A stretch of 64,000 nt of DNA from Chitinophaga sp. CB10 (GTDB lineage: Bacteria > Bacteroidota > Bacteroidia > Chitinophagales > Chitinophagaceae). Positions 34,286 to 44,743 of this stretch are shown one piece after another. A program made the position numbers and the translations under genes. The stretch lies in the NCBI GenBank assembly GCA_001870995.2, contig MLAV02000019.1, positions 71,046-135,045 on the forward strand, in the 5' to 3' direction. Each line of letters opens with the position of its first letter. Position 1 is the stretch's first letter. Under the pieces are notes generated by a model that made no database searches, was not told where the DNA came from, and saw nothing but the letters and a program-made list of their open reading frames with translations.

Positions 34286-36918
34286 TGGCTTCCTTGGTTT
34301 TTACAGGTATATCTTCCAGGTTGATGCCGATACGATATCGCCAGTAGTGCGAGGCCACCGCGGGAATGTTGATTCGTTCCTTTTCCGGCGCTATCGCGGG
34401 CTGCAGGCTTTTCATAGCCAGTAATTCCTGTAATTGAAATATACGCCACATTGCCGGAGATTGCAAATGTTGTTGTATGATTTGTTGTAAGATGGCAGGG
34501 CTGCAACTGGCCGGCGCTTTGCCCTGGCGGTGCAGCACCTGTTCCCAATACCGTTGGGTGGTGGCTGCGTCCTCTTCCCACCATTCCCTCAACGTAGGCA
34601 TATCGTGCGTGGAAGGCGTAAGCACGGCCTGGTAAGGCAATGCATGCAAAGGCTGGAACAGTTTATCCGCTTGCTTGGGCATGCGCTGGATTTCCAGGCT
34701 GAGGATGCCCAGTTGCTGCATGACGCCTGGCACGCAGGCCGGCACCATGCCGAGGTCCTCCCCGCAAATGAGCATGTCCGTGGCGTTGCAGATAGCGGGC
34801 AATTTGCGCAGCGCTTCCTTACGCCAGATGTTTTCCTGCCTCACGTAGAAATAATGGTGATACAGTGCGCGCAGTTTTTCCTGCACGTCCGGGTCCAGCG
34901 CCGCAAAGGATTCGGTGGCCATAAGGTCGAACCGGGGATGGTACACCGTCGTCCCGTTTTTCTGTTCGCGGAGGAACAGCACGTCCGACAGCAGCTGGTA
35001 CAGCGCGGCTTTCATGCCTGCCGGCAGCAATTGCTGCTGCACTTTCCGCTGCGTGTCAAACGCGGATTGCATGGCATACCTTCCGTTTGTCAGCTTTACG
35101 AGGTAGGTATCCTTTATAACGTCCGCATAAACGCCAAAACGTTCATCCAGCAGCTGGTCCGTGATATAGGGTTCGCAGAAGCGCGCTTCATTGAAGCCGA
35201 TGTTCAGGAACAGGAGTTCTTCCCGGCTAACGGGAACGGCTGGATGAAAATAGCCCAGGATGCCCTGTACAGCGGAGCAGGGAATCTGCCAGATGCGGAA
35301 GAACCCGAGGATGTGATCAATGCGGAATGCATCGAAGTAGGCGGACATATGCTGCAGCCGTTGCCGCCACCATTCATAGCCATCGGCGGCCATGCGGGGC
35401 CAGTTGTACGTGGGGAAGCCCCAGTTTTGCCCGGCTGCAGTAAAGCCATCCGGCGGGGCGCCCGCCTGCATGTCCATATGAAAGAGTTCCGGATGCATCC
35501 ATGTTTCCACGCTGTGCCTGGCTACCCCAATAGGTATATCGCCTTTCAGCGCTACGCCGGCACGCCGGCATTCCTGCACGGCGGCTGTCAATTGCAAATG
35601 CAGGTGATATTGGAGAAAGAAATAAAACCTCACCGCTTCGGCTGCCCGTGGCTGCTCTCTTATCAGCTGGCTCACTGCCTGGAGGTGGAAGGCAGCATAA
35701 TGCTCCCAGCGTGTAAAATCTGCTGTTTTATAATGATCGCGCAGGTAGCTGAAGGCGGCATATGGCAGCAGCCAATGTTCGTTGGCGGCAAACCACTGCC
35801 AGTACCGGCGGCTTTCCAGCTTACCGTCCTGCTGTTCGTACAGGGCGCGCAGGTAGGCCAGTTTAAACTGCATGACTGCTTCGTAGTCGACCGTATCATT
35901 TTCGTTTAGCCGTTGCCGTAATTCCGGCAATTGCTGTTGCAGAGGGTGTGCGGGAGGCAGCGTTCCTACCGCTTCCAGCCGGATGTATAGCGGATGCAGC
36001 GCAAACGAGGAAATGGCGGCGTAGGGATAGGAATCCGTCCAGCTACCGGTGATGGTAGTATCGTTTACCGGCAGCAGCTGAATGAGCTGCAGGCCGTTCT
36101 GCGCGGCCCATCCGGCCAGCAGGGGGATGTCGGCAAATTCTCCCGTGCCGAGGCCATTTGCAGAGCGCAGGCTGAAAACGGGGATGGAAACGCCTGTACC
36201 TTTCCAAAGATGATATTCTTTCCGGACGAAACCATCGTGCAGGGTTACCTGCGCGCCGGGATGGGCTTCGAAGAGGAGTTGCCTGTTATCGCCGGTTTCG
36301 TAGTGCAGCAATTGTTGTTGTTCCAGGTCGTACACCCCGTATTTGTAATAGACGGGAAAGGCAGCGTCGCGGAGGTTTGCGCCTGCCGTAAAGCAGCCAT
36401 CGGCAGTGTATTGCAGGAGCAGCGGCTGCTCCTTGTCCCAATTGCCAAGCTGCGGGCAGCTGCCCAGCAGGCAGATGGTATGGTGGGGAGGCAGCAGGGG
36501 CGCTTTTACTTTAAACAGGTGGGTGGCCGTCAGGCTACCGGGGATGCTTACCGGCTGCCGGGGGAAGAACACGCGGGTAAACGGCGCGGTGGACCAGTTG
36601 TTTTCGTAAGCGGCAGCGTTGTTCCAGGTATCGGCAAAGAGTTGTTCCAGCGGGGCGCCGGCGCGGAGGGTAACTTTTCGTACAGCCCCTTCCGTTATAG
36701 TTTCTTCCAGCTCCCGCACAAAGTAGGCGTACTGGAATTCCGGCATATCGTCCTGCGGTATCATGACTTCAGCATACCACCAGCCATCGCCGCGCCATTG
36801 CATGGGGATGGCCCGGGAAGGGATGTTGCTTCCCAGTAGGGGGATGTTGCCGAGCAGGTACACGTGCTGCCCGAACCTGGTATGATAGTGAAGATAGAAC
36901 CTAAGTCTGTAATACATG
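34260..36918 (-). CDS. malQ: 4-alpha-glucanotransferase (GH77) with N-terminal starch-binding domains
   Basis: About 885 aa from the ATG at 36918; an upstream TTG in the same frame lies in the spacer. Two CBM20-like modules come first (VYLLGNIPLLGSN with GDGWWYAEVMIP, then ICLLGSCPQLGNWDKEQPLLL), followed by a GH77 barrel with nucleophile region FDAFRIDHILGFFRIW, acid/base region LICGEDLGMVPACV and STHDMPTLREWWEED. This CBM20-CBM20-GH77 plan is that of DPE2-type enzymes, which transfer glucosyl units between maltose and glycogen-like polymers. Cytoplasmic; no signal peptide. Confidence 0.93.
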
Positions 36919-36975
36919 GCGACCCTGCTAAACCGGTACAAATTAGGAAAATGTTTTCCGATTTACGGTAAAAAA

Positions 36976-37009
36976 ATAAAGGGTACCTCTGGAAGGAGGT
37001 ACCCTTTAT
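36976..37009 (-). terminator. Intrinsic terminator of dnaK
   Basis: Perfect 14-bp stem (36976-36989 with 36996-37009), 6-nt loop, followed on the minus strand by seven T, 24 bp beyond the dnaK stop. Confidence 0.95.
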
Positions 37010-37032
37010 GGTGCATTATGTTTGCTTTGTAC

Positions 37033-38934
37033 TTACTTTACTTCTTCAAACTCAGCGTCGGTTACACCGTCGCCTGCGTTGTTCTGGCTTTGCTGGCCGC
37101 CGTTGTCCTGCGGACCTGCGCCAGGCTGACCCTGCGTATCCTTGTACATTTCTTCGGAAGCGGCAGTCCATGCAGCGGTGAGTTCAGCTTCAGCTGAATC
37201 CAGGGATGCGATGTTCTGGGATTTGTGTGCTTCTTTCAGTTTGTTCAGGGCTGATTCGATCGCAGATTTCTTGTCAGCAGACAGTTTTTCGCCGTACTCT
37301 TTCAGTTGTTTTTCAGTCTGGAAGATGAGGCTGTCTGCTTTGTTCAGCTTCTCGATTTTTTCGCGGGCTTCTTTGTCGCTCGCTTCGTTTGCCTTGGCTT
37401 CTGCCTTCATTTTTTCGATTTCCTCTTTGCTCAAGCCGCTACCAGCTTCGATCTTAATGTTCTGGGTTTTACCAGTACCTTTATCTTTAGCGGTTACGTG
37501 CAGGATACCGTTGGCGTCGATATCGAAAGTTACTTCGATCTGCGGAACGCCGCGTGGCGCAGGAGGAATATCACCGAGGATGAAGCGGCCCAGGGTTCTG
37601 TTCTGGTTAGCCATCGGGCGTTCACCCTGCAGTACATGGATTTCTACGCTTGGCTGGTTATCAGCGGCGGTAGAGAAGGTTTCAGATTTTTTAGTCGGGA
37701 TGGTGGTGTTAGACTCGATCAGTTTGGTCATTACACCGCCCATTGTTTCGATACCGAGAGAAAGCGGCGTAACGTCCAGCAGGAGTACGTCTTTCACTTC
37801 ACCGGTGAGTACGCCACCCTGGATAGCGGCACCGATAGCTACTACTTCGTCAGGGTTAACGCCACGGTTAGGTTTTTTACCGAAGAATTTTTCTACCACT
37901 TCCTGGATTTTAGGAATACGGGTAGAACCACCTACGAGGATTACTTCATCGATATCGGCAGCGGTCATACCGGCGTCTTTCAGAGCAGCGCGGCAAGGTT
38001 CCAGTGTTCTTTCCACCAGGCTGTCGCTCAGCTGTTCGAATTTAGCGCGGGTCAGTTTTTTCACCAGGTGTTTAGGCACGCCGTCCACCGCGGTGATATA
38101 AGGGAGGTTGATTTCAGTTTCAGCAGAAGAAGACAGCTCGATTTTAGCTTTTTCGGCAGCTTCTTTCAGACGTTGCCAGCTCATTGGATCTTTGTGCAGG
38201 TCTACCGCTTCATCTTTCTTGAATTCGTCTGCCAGCCAGTCCATGATCACTTTATCGAAGTCGTCGCCACCGAGGTGGGTATCACCGTTGGTAGATTTCA
38301 CTTCAAATACGCCATCGCCCAGTTCGAGGATGGAGATATCGAAGGTACCGCCACCGAGGTCGAATACAGCGATTTTGCTATCCTGGTGTTTTTTATCGAG
38401 ACCGTAGGCCAGTGCGGCTGCGGTAGGTTCGTTGATGATACGGCGAACAGTCAGACCGGCGATTTCGCCTGCTTCTTTGGTTGCCTGACGCTGCGCATCG
38501 TTAAAGTATGCAGGAACGGTGATTACGGCTTCGGATACTTCCTGGCCCAGGTAATCTTCTGCGGTTTTTTTCATTTTCTGCAGGATCATCGCGGAGATTT
38601 CCTGCGGTGTATATAATCTGCCGTCGATATCTATACGGGTGGTATTATTATCTCCCCTTACTACTTTATAGCTAACGTGTGTCAGTTCGTTGGATACTTC
38701 GTCAAAATGACGGCCCATGAAACGTTTTACTGACATAATAGTGTTCACAGGGTTGGTAATAGCCTGGCGTTTTGCAGGGTCACCCACTTTTCTTTCTCCA
38801 TTTTTCAAAAATGCCACAACAGATGGGGTGGTTCTTCTACCCTCATCATTGGCAATAACTACCGGTTCGTTACCTTCCATAACGGCAACGCATGAGTTGG
38901 TAGTTCCTAAGTCAATGCCTATTATTTTTCCCAT
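37033..38934 (-). CDS. dnaK: Hsp70 chaperone DnaK
   Basis: 633 aa. The N-terminal ATPase begins GKIIGIDLGTTNSCVAVMEG; AVFDLGGGTFDISILE, LVGGSTRIPKIQ and the linker region DVLLLDVTPLSLGIET are intact. The substrate-binding domain, lid and the acidic tail ending DAEFEEVK follow. DnaK folds and protects proteins with DnaJ and GrpE, neither of which is adjacent. No CIRCE element is visible upstream. Confidence 0.99.
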   Translation of the reverse strand: MGKIIGIDLGTTNSCVAVMEGNEPVVIANDEGRRTTPSVVAFLKNGERKVGDPAKRQAITNPVNTIMSVKRFMGRHFDEVSNELTHVSYKVVRGDNNTTRIDIDGRLYTPQEISAMILQKMKKTAEDYLGQEVSEAVITVPAYFNDAQRQATKEAGEIAGLTVRRIINEPTAAALAYGLDKKHQDSKIAVFDLGGGTFDISILELGDGVFEVKSTNGDTHLGGDDFDKVIMDWLADEFKKDEAVDLHKDPMSWQRLKEAAEKAKIELSSSAETEINLPYITAVDGVPKHLVKKLTRAKFEQLSDSLVERTLEPCRAALKDAGMTAADIDEVILVGGSTRIPKIQEVVEKFFGKKPNRGVNPDEVVAIGAAIQGGVLTGEVKDVLLLDVTPLSLGIETMGGVMTKLIESNTTIPTKKSETFSTAADNQPSVEIHVLQGERPMANQNRTLGRFILGDIPPAPRGVPQIEVTFDIDANGILHVTAKDKGTGKTQNIKIEAGSGLSKEEIEKMKAEAKANEASDKEAREKIEKLNKADSLIFQTEKQLKEYGEKLSADKKSAIESALNKLKEAHKSQNIASLDSAEAELTAAWTAASEEMYKDTQGQPGAGPQDNGGQQSQNNAGDGVTDAEFEEVK

Positions 38935-39258
38935 AGTATTAAGATTCTCCTTTAGTTGTAAGTTAAATGCGTGTTTGTCGGAATTTTGTCAATGATTATG
39001 CCAAGCGGGATGAATCTGAAAATATGTCAGTCTGTTTTTTTTTATAAGATATTTATGAGATAAATGATTATTTATATTAGAAATCATTATTTTTACTCAA
39101 ACGGCCTGGTGGCCCCTCAACCAAGATGTCTTTAGAAGACAAATACACCGGCCTTATTGTTCATAACCTCTGCCCGCCTGGTTCAGTTTCTATTATCCCC
39201 GACCCGTCAACCATTTTTTATTATTTCAATTAATTCATCAGCAATTAACGTGACGTCC
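38935..39258. other. 324-bp AT-rich divergent spacer between dnaK and the OmpA gene
   Basis: No gene seen. It holds both promoters but no exact TAnnTTTG box. Small dyads occur (AATGATT and AATCATT near 39064-39088; GTCTT-TAG-AAGAC near 39128-39140). No CIRCE (TTAGCACTC-N9-GAGTGCTAA) was found. Confidence 0.4.
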
Positions 39259-40650
39259 ATGAAAAAAACCATGCTATTGAACGCAGCCCTTGGCACTTTG
39301 GCATTCATGCCATTGGTAAGTAAGGCGCAACAGGCGCCCCCACAAGAAGCCTATGTAACCGTTGAAGGCGATCCTGAACAAACCACAGCCCCTATGTTTA
39401 AAGGCGGTAAGCATTACAACCACTGGTTTGCAGGGTTTAACGTGGGCGCCCTGGCCCCTGTAGCAGCTACCGGCGGTAGCAACGACTTTACCCGGTGGAG
39501 GCCCAACATAGGCTACGGCGCCTATGTCCAGTACCAGATCCTGCACTTCTTCGGCCTCCGGGCGGATTACCTGGGCGGTTTCCTGAAGGCGGACAACAAG
39601 AAGAACCTCGGCAACGGGGTGGATCCGATGGCTGCCGGCAGGCCCTACCTGGAATACAAAACCACGCTGAAATATGCGGGAACCCTCAGCGCAGTGTTTA
39701 ACATCACTACCGTTAACTGGATTACCAAACAGAACATAGCAACCCTGTATGCCACTGTAGGTGGAGGTTTGGCAGGCTACAGCCCCAAACTGACCGACAG
39801 GTTGGGATCAGAGTACAAGTACAAGCCCAGCGGGGATATTAAGGAGCTTATTATTCCAGTTGGCGCGGGTATTAAATTCAAATTATCCGAAGGGGTTAAC
39901 CTGGACCTGGCTTACATCATGTATTATACAGACGGGGATAACCTGGACGGATATGTGTACGGCCCGAACAAGGATAAGTTCTCCTACGGCCGCGTAGGCC
40001 TGGAGTTTGCCCTGGGCAAGGCCGGCAAGCCTGACCTGCAGTTCCATAACCCGGCCAAACAAGGTTATGACGAGCTGCTGCAGGAAAAGAAGAACCTGCA
40101 GAAAACCCTGGCAGCTGCCACCACGGCCAATGCCAAGCTGGCTGACGACGTGAATAAACTGACAGCCGACTCCGACGGCGACGGTGTGTCCGACTACTTC
40201 GATAAATGCCCGAACACGCCGGCCAAAACAAAGGTAGACGGTTCCGGTTGCCCGCTGCCTGAACCGCCGAAAGTGGTGGAAGAAAAGGTGGTGATCACGG
40301 AAGAAGACCAAACCATCGTCAAAGAGGCGATCCGTAACCTGGAATTTGATTTCGCTAAAGCGACCATCAAGGAAAAATCCTATCCTGCACTGGACCGCGT
40401 GGCAGATCTCCTGAAACGTAAAAACCTCAACCTGAAGCTCTCCGGTCATACTGACAACGTGGGCAGCCTCAAACGCAACATGGAACTCTCCCGCGAAAGA
40501 GCCGAGGCCGTGAAAAACTACCTCGTGTCCAAAGGCGTGCTGCCGAATAAAATTGAAGCCCTTGGCTATGGCCCGTCCCAGCCGATTGCTTCCAACAAAA
40601 CAGCAGAAGGCCGCCAGCGTAACAGGCGCGTTGAGTTCTATATCTACTAA
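39259..40650 (+). CDS. OmpA family outer-membrane protein with thrombospondin type-3 repeat
   Basis: 463 aa from MKKTMLLNAALGTLAF at 39259, with a signal peptide ending near SKAQQ; the frame is open 102 bp further upstream without coding character. The N-terminal ~270 residues form a beta-barrel, then a coiled-coil-like segment (LLQEKKNLQKTLAAATTAN), a calcium-binding type-3 repeat (DSDGDGVSDYFDKCPNTP) and an OmpA/Pal peptidoglycan-binding domain (LSGHTDNVGSLKRNMELS, RQRNRRVEFYIY). It links outer membrane and cell wall. Confidence 0.93.
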   Translation: MKKTMLLNAALGTLAFMPLVSKAQQAPPQEAYVTVEGDPEQTTAPMFKGGKHYNHWFAGFNVGALAPVAATGGSNDFTRWRPNIGYGAYVQYQILHFFGLRADYLGGFLKADNKKNLGNGVDPMAAGRPYLEYKTTLKYAGTLSAVFNITTVNWITKQNIATLYATVGGGLAGYSPKLTDRLGSEYKYKPSGDIKELIIPVGAGIKFKLSEGVNLDLAYIMYYTDGDNLDGYVYGPNKDKFSYGRVGLEFALGKAGKPDLQFHNPAKQGYDELLQEKKNLQKTLAAATTANAKLADDVNKLTADSDGDGVSDYFDKCPNTPAKTKVDGSGCPLPEPPKVVEEKVVITEEDQTIVKEAIRNLEFDFAKATIKEKSYPALDRVADLLKRKNLNLKLSGHTDNVGSLKRNMELSRERAEAVKNYLVSKGVLPNKIEALGYGPSQPIASNKTAEGRQRNRRVEFYIY

Positions 40651-40726
40651 AACCCTGGCAGATAAAGGGACGGCGCGGGGCGCCGCTGCAATGGCAGCGA
40701 TGCCGGCGAATCCTCCCTGTACAAAG

Positions 40727-40770
40727 AGCGTTGGTGTTTCCTGTATGCGGAGACACCAACGCTTTTTTAT
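40727..40770 (+). terminator. Terminator after the OmpA gene
   Basis: 11-bp perfect stem (40727-40737 with 40753-40763), loop of 15 nt, then a run of T. Confidence 0.9.
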
Positions 40771-40899
40771 TCAGTTGCCTTTATGGCCGGGAAGCCCGGC
40801 CTTTACTCCCGGCACTTTCAAATACAGTAAAATTTTTTTTCATATTTTCGTGTACCCGGCATAGTTATTGCATCTTCCCTGCCTCAAAATAAACATATC

Positions 40900-41487
40900 A
40901 TGAAAAAACTTATTCTGTCCGGCATCATTGCCTTAGGCTCGTTCCTGACAGCGCAGGCACAACATGTTAACTTCGGTGTTAAAGGTGGTCTTAACCTTGC
41001 AAAAATGACACAATGGGATAATAATAAAGTACGTGCCTCCTTTAATGCAGGTGTATTTGGGAACATCCCTTTCTCCAAAGAACTGGCATTTCAACCGGAA
41101 TTGCTGTACTCCGGCCAGGGTACTAAACTGGAATCCGGCACCTTCTTCGGCATTCCGTTGAAAGATGTTACCATTGCCACGGACTACCTGAACATCCCGC
41201 TGATGCTCCAATATTCGATCGCTCCGAGCTTTTACGTAGAAGCAGGTCCGCAGGTAGGTTTCCTGCTGGCAGCTAAAACAAAAGCGGGATCCAATACCAA
41301 TAAGGATTACAAGGATATCATGTCAACCGCAGATTTCGGCCTGGGCGTTGGATTCGGTTTCAAACTGGATAACGGCCTCGGACTCTCCGGCCGGTACAAC
41401 TTCGGCTTAACGAATGTTTATAACGATGACGTGAACATCGATTCCAAGAACTCCGTAGCGCAGATCGGCCTGTTCTACGCTTTCTAA
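40900..41487 (+). CDS. Outer-membrane beta-barrel protein, PorT family-like
   Basis: 195 aa with a signal peptide (MKKLILSGIIALGSFLTAQAQ). The mature chain follows the small eight-strand barrel pattern: VNFGVKGGLNLAKM, FNAGVFGNIPFSKELAFQPELLYSGQG, YLNIPLMLQYSIAPSFYVEAGPQVGFLLAAK (in parts) and the terminal SVAQIGLFYAF ending in Phe, the usual outer-membrane assembly signal. Exact function is unknown; such proteins are abundant in Bacteroidota. TATTTTCG upstream resembles a -7 box. Confidence 0.85.
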   Translation: MKKLILSGIIALGSFLTAQAQHVNFGVKGGLNLAKMTQWDNNKVRASFNAGVFGNIPFSKELAFQPELLYSGQGTKLESGTFFGIPLKDVTIATDYLNIPLMLQYSIAPSFYVEAGPQVGFLLAAKTKAGSNTNKDYKDIMSTADFGLGVGFGFKLDNGLGLSGRYNFGLTNVYNDDVNIDSKNSVAQIGLFYAF

Positions 41488-41506
41488 AATATTGCATTAT
41501 TTATTG

Positions 41507-41539
41507 AAAAGGCGGATCCATTCAAGGGTCCGCCTTTTT
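41507..41539 (+). terminator. Terminator after the outer-membrane barrel gene
   Basis: GC-rich stem GGCGGATCC with GGGTCCGCC (one G-T pair), 6-nt loop, flanked by A and T runs, 19 bp after the stop codon. Confidence 0.9.
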
Positions 41540-41747
41540 GATCAGCGGCCGTTTGAGCTGCTTCGCGGCATTTGGGCGTGGAATGGTAAAGCAACCCTGT
41601 TGCTTATTTGCGCCAGGTTAGCGCTGGCAGTGCCCGGGCTTGCGCGCCGGCAGCGACGATGCCACGACCGGAGTAACCTTAAATCTTTCCCCCCACCCCT
41701 TAAAAAACCCCGCCAAAATGCGAATAGCGCACTTAGTCAGAAACGAT
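41540..41747 (+). other. GC-rich spacer upstream of argS
   Basis: About 200 bp without a supported gene. Several short hairpins can be drawn (AAGCAAC-CCT-GTTGCTT; GCCAG with CTGGC). The argS frame is open through it, but the residues have no resemblance to ArgRS. It could be an old gene remnant or structured RNA. Confidence 0.35.
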
Positions 41748-41755
41748 TATCTTTG
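41748..41755 (+). promoter_or_regulatory. -7 box of argS
   Basis: TATCTTTG matches TAnnTTTG, 24 bp before the ATG at 41780. It argues that argS begins there and not further upstream. Confidence 0.55.
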
Positions 41756-41779
41756 CTGTTCGCATTAACCATTTTCAGC

Positions 41780-43708
41780 ATGAGTGTTGTACAATCCATC
41801 AGAACGGCCGCAGTGGCCGCCATCAAATCACTTTACGACCAGCAGGTAGGAGAAACGGAGATCTCTGTAAATATTACAAAACCTGAGTTCGAAGGTGAAT
41901 ACACCATTGTTACCTTCCCTTTCACGAAATTCAGCCGACAAAAACCAGAAGAAACCGGTCAACGCATCGGGGAATACCTGGTAGCCAATAACCCGGAGCT
42001 TTTTACTGCATTCAATGTGGTGAAAGGTTTCCTAAACCTTACCATCAACGCACAATACTGGTCCAATTTCCTGAAAACGGCCTTCACCAACAGGAATTTT
42101 GGCATCCAGCCTGCCAATGGCAAAAAAATTATGGTGGAGTACTCCTCCCCCAACACCAATAAGCCGCTTCACCTTGGTCACCTCCGCAATAACTTCCTCG
42201 GTTACTCGATTGCGGAGATCCTGAAAGCTAATGGTTACGAAGTGATCAAAGCCAACCTGGTAAACGACCGCGGTATTCATATCTGTAAATCCATGCTGGC
42301 ATGGCAGGAATTTGCGCACGGCGATACGCCCGCCTCTACCGGCATCAAGGGCGACCACCTCGTGGGCGACTACTACGTGAAATTTGAAAGCGTGGTGAAA
42401 GAACAGGCCGAGCCGATTATTGACCGCATCCTGGAGCGCGACTTCCGCGACTTTAACGCAACGGAAGCTGAGAAGCTGGAGAAGCTGGTAACCGCCCTGC
42501 ACAAGCCGGAAGTGAAGGAGAATGAGGACAAGGTGGCCAAAATCATGGGCGACATTAAAGAGGCTGCCCGTAATAAAACAGAGATCATGCTGCAGGCTAA
42601 GATCATGCTGCAGCAATGGGAAGCCGGCAACCCGGAAGTACGCGAACTCTGGAACATGATGAACGGCTGGGTGTACGAAGGATTTGATATTACGTATAAA
42701 AAACTGGGTATCGACTTCGACAAGATGTACTACGAAAGCCAGACCTACCTGCTTGGAAAGGACCTGGTGGAAGACGGCCTGCGCAAAGGCGTGCTGTTCA
42801 AAAAAGAAGATAACTCCGTATGGATCGACCTCACTGCGGACGGGCTGGATGAAAAACTCCTGCTCCGCGGCGATGGCACCTCCGTATATATGACGCAGGA
42901 CCTGGGCACTGCCCGCCTGAAGTACGACGACTATCACATGGATCAAAGCATCTACGTGGTGGCGGACGAACAAAACTACCACTTCAAGGTATTGCAGCTC
43001 ATCCTCGAAAAGCTGGGCGAGCCTGCCGCGCCGGGCATCTTCCACCTCAGCTATGGCATGGTGGAATTACCGCACGGGCGTATGAAGAGCCGTGAAGGTA
43101 CCGTGGTTGACGCGGACGACATGATCGAGGAAATGGTCAAAACCGCCGCTGCGAAAACGCAGGAAGCCGGTAAGAAGCTTGCTGATTTCTCTGAAAACGA
43201 ACTTGCTGAATTGTACGAAACCATCGGCCTCGGCGCGATGAAGTTCTTCCTGCTGCGGGTGGATCCTAAGAAGAAAATGATCTTTAACCCCGAGGAGTCC
43301 ATTGACCTGCATGGCTTTACCGGTCCGTTTATCCAATATGCGCATGCGCGTATCAAATCCATCCTCCGCGAAGTAGGCCCTGTGGAAGGCCTTGAGAACT
43401 ATAGCTACCAGGGCGCGTTGCTGCCGCTGGAAAAAGAGCTGATTTCCCTCAACGAGCAATTCCCGGGCATCCTGGCTGATGCGCATAAAGAGATGAGCCC
43501 TGCGGTGATTGCGAACTATGCGTTCCTGCTGGCGCAGACGTTCAACTCCTTCTATGCGGAGAAAGTGGACGGCGTGCCTACCTATTCCATCCTCCGGGCT
43601 ACGGACGAGGACAAGAAGAAACTCCGCCTGCAGATCATCCAGCTCACTGCCAATACAATTGCCAAAAGCATGCAGCTGCTCGGTATCCGTGTACCGGAGC
43701 GTATGTAA
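41780..43708 (+). CDS. argS: Arginine-tRNA ligase
   Basis: 642 aa from MSVVQSIRTAAVAAIK. Class I synthetase with the N-terminal additional domain, the HIGH-type motif HLGHLRNN after SSPNTNKPL, LVNDRGIHICKSMLAW, and in place of KMSKS the sequence GRMKSREGTVV. The anticodon-binding domain ends the protein (QLLGIRVPERM). It charges tRNA-Arg. The promoter at 41748 and the conserved N terminus fix the start; a longer frame to 41492 runs through the terminator of the preceding gene. Confidence 0.97.
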   Translation: MSVVQSIRTAAVAAIKSLYDQQVGETEISVNITKPEFEGEYTIVTFPFTKFSRQKPEETGQRIGEYLVANNPELFTAFNVVKGFLNLTINAQYWSNFLKTAFTNRNFGIQPANGKKIMVEYSSPNTNKPLHLGHLRNNFLGYSIAEILKANGYEVIKANLVNDRGIHICKSMLAWQEFAHGDTPASTGIKGDHLVGDYYVKFESVVKEQAEPIIDRILERDFRDFNATEAEKLEKLVTALHKPEVKENEDKVAKIMGDIKEAARNKTEIMLQAKIMLQQWEAGNPEVRELWNMMNGWVYEGFDITYKKLGIDFDKMYYESQTYLLGKDLVEDGLRKGVLFKKEDNSVWIDLTADGLDEKLLLRGDGTSVYMTQDLGTARLKYDDYHMDQSIYVVADEQNYHFKVLQLILEKLGEPAAPGIFHLSYGMVELPHGRMKSREGTVVDADDMIEEMVKTAAAKTQEAGKKLADFSENELAELYETIGLGAMKFFLLRVDPKKKMIFNPEESIDLHGFTGPFIQYAHARIKSILREVGPVEGLENYSYQGALLPLEKELISLNEQFPGILADAHKEMSPAVIANYAFLLAQTFNSFYAEKVDGVPTYSILRATDEDKKKLRLQIIQLTANTIAKSMQLLGIRVPERM

Positions 43709-43718
43709 TCTCATAAAA

Positions 43719-43749
43719 AACGCTGCGAACCGGTTTGGTTCGCAGCGTT
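43719..43749 (-). terminator. Terminator between argS and the TPR gene
   Basis: Perfect 13-bp stem (43719-43731 with 43737-43749), 5-nt loop. The T run is on the minus strand, so it mainly serves the leftward TPR gene but also lies 11 bp after argS. Confidence 0.8.
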
Positions 43750-43871
43750 AACAGCTTGCAGCTGTTGAAGAAAATACCACAGTCCTTAGCACAATGCAGG
43801 GAGCTTGCCTTTCCCGGACACCGCTTTTACTACTTCATCCTGTGGTTGAATATTTCGTGTAACCTTTTACG

Positions 43872-44654
43872 TTAGTTGTTTTGATTTTTCATGGCGGTAG
43901 CCTGGTTGCACAGCTGCTCTCCGAGCGCTACCTCACCCATATCCATATACGCTTTTCCGAGCATAAACATAGCGAAGCCGTTGGCGGGCTGCAAGCGGAG
44001 CAGCGACTGCCAGATGCCTGCCGCCGCCTGGTGGTAGCCATTGCGTTGCGCAGCCTGGGCCAGGCAGTAGAGTACCTTAGCGTTTGTGGTATCGTTACCA
44101 ATTTGTGCCAGCAGCCTGCTGCCACTGACATTTTTAGCGTTGCCGGGGCCTGCCACTACGGCATTTTGCGCCATGCCTCGTTCGTAATAGTGTATGCTTT
44201 CCCGGTAGTTTTCCTGTCGCGCATATACCCCTGCCAGGCTAAAAATCACGCTGGCACTCGCCATACTGTCAGCCGCTGCCAGGGATAGCATTTCCAGCGC
44301 GTTATCAAACTGTTGCAGGCGGTAATAGCTGAGGCCTGCCTGGGCGGTGGCTTTTATGCTGCCATGGTTCCGGGCAATCAGGCTATGGTAAAGGGATAGG
44401 GTGTAATCTCCTTCGGCGAAGTAAATGTCCGCCAGCTCGCTCCAGGCAGCGCCATAGGTACTGTCGGCCATAATAGCGGCATTAAACCGTGCGGTAGCTT
44501 CCACTACGGCGCCGGCTCTACGTAAAGAGAGACCTTCCTGGTATAATTGTGCTGCTTTGTCGCGCCCGGGGTTGGTTCCTCCTGCGACTACAGATGACAC
44601 GGTTAAACATAGAGCGATTGCCTGCACCAGCAACCGTCTGGCATAGGATTTCAT
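43872..44654 (-). CDS. Exported tetratricopeptide-repeat protein
   Basis: 260 aa with a signal peptide (cleavage near SSVVAGG). The rest is helical with degenerate TPR units: GAVVEATARFNAAIMADSTYGAAWSELADIYF (in parts), YTLSLYHSLIARNHGSIKATAQAGLSYY, YRESIHYYERGMAQNA and a final FAMFMLGKAYMDMG. Such periplasmic TPR proteins act as scaffolds; the partner is unknown. A TATATTTG box lies 19 bp upstream. Confidence 0.8.
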   Translation of the reverse strand: MKSYARRLLVQAIALCLTVSSVVAGGTNPGRDKAAQLYQEGLSLRRAGAVVEATARFNAAIMADSTYGAAWSELADIYFAEGDYTLSLYHSLIARNHGSIKATAQAGLSYYRLQQFDNALEMLSLAAADSMASASVIFSLAGVYARQENYRESIHYYERGMAQNAVVAGPGNAKNVSGSRLLAQIGNDTTNAKVLYCLAQAAQRNGYHQAAAGIWQSLLRLQPANGFAMFMLGKAYMDMGEVALGEQLCNQATAMKNQNN

Positions 44655-44673
44655 GGTATGGCGTTTATACGGA

Positions 44674-44681
44674 CAAATATA
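44674..44681 (-). promoter_or_regulatory. -7 box of the TPR gene
   Basis: TATATTTG on the minus strand, exact TAnnTTTG match, 19 bp before the start codon. Confidence 0.5.
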
Positions 44682-44743
44682 TACAAATTAATTATAATTG
44701 ATATATAGTCCGAATATTTGTTAGCGGGAGGTTTTTGGGGATA

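Noticed and set aside
38935..39258. CIRCE heat-shock operator before dnaK
   Set aside because: Looked for TTAGCACTC and its complement; not present.
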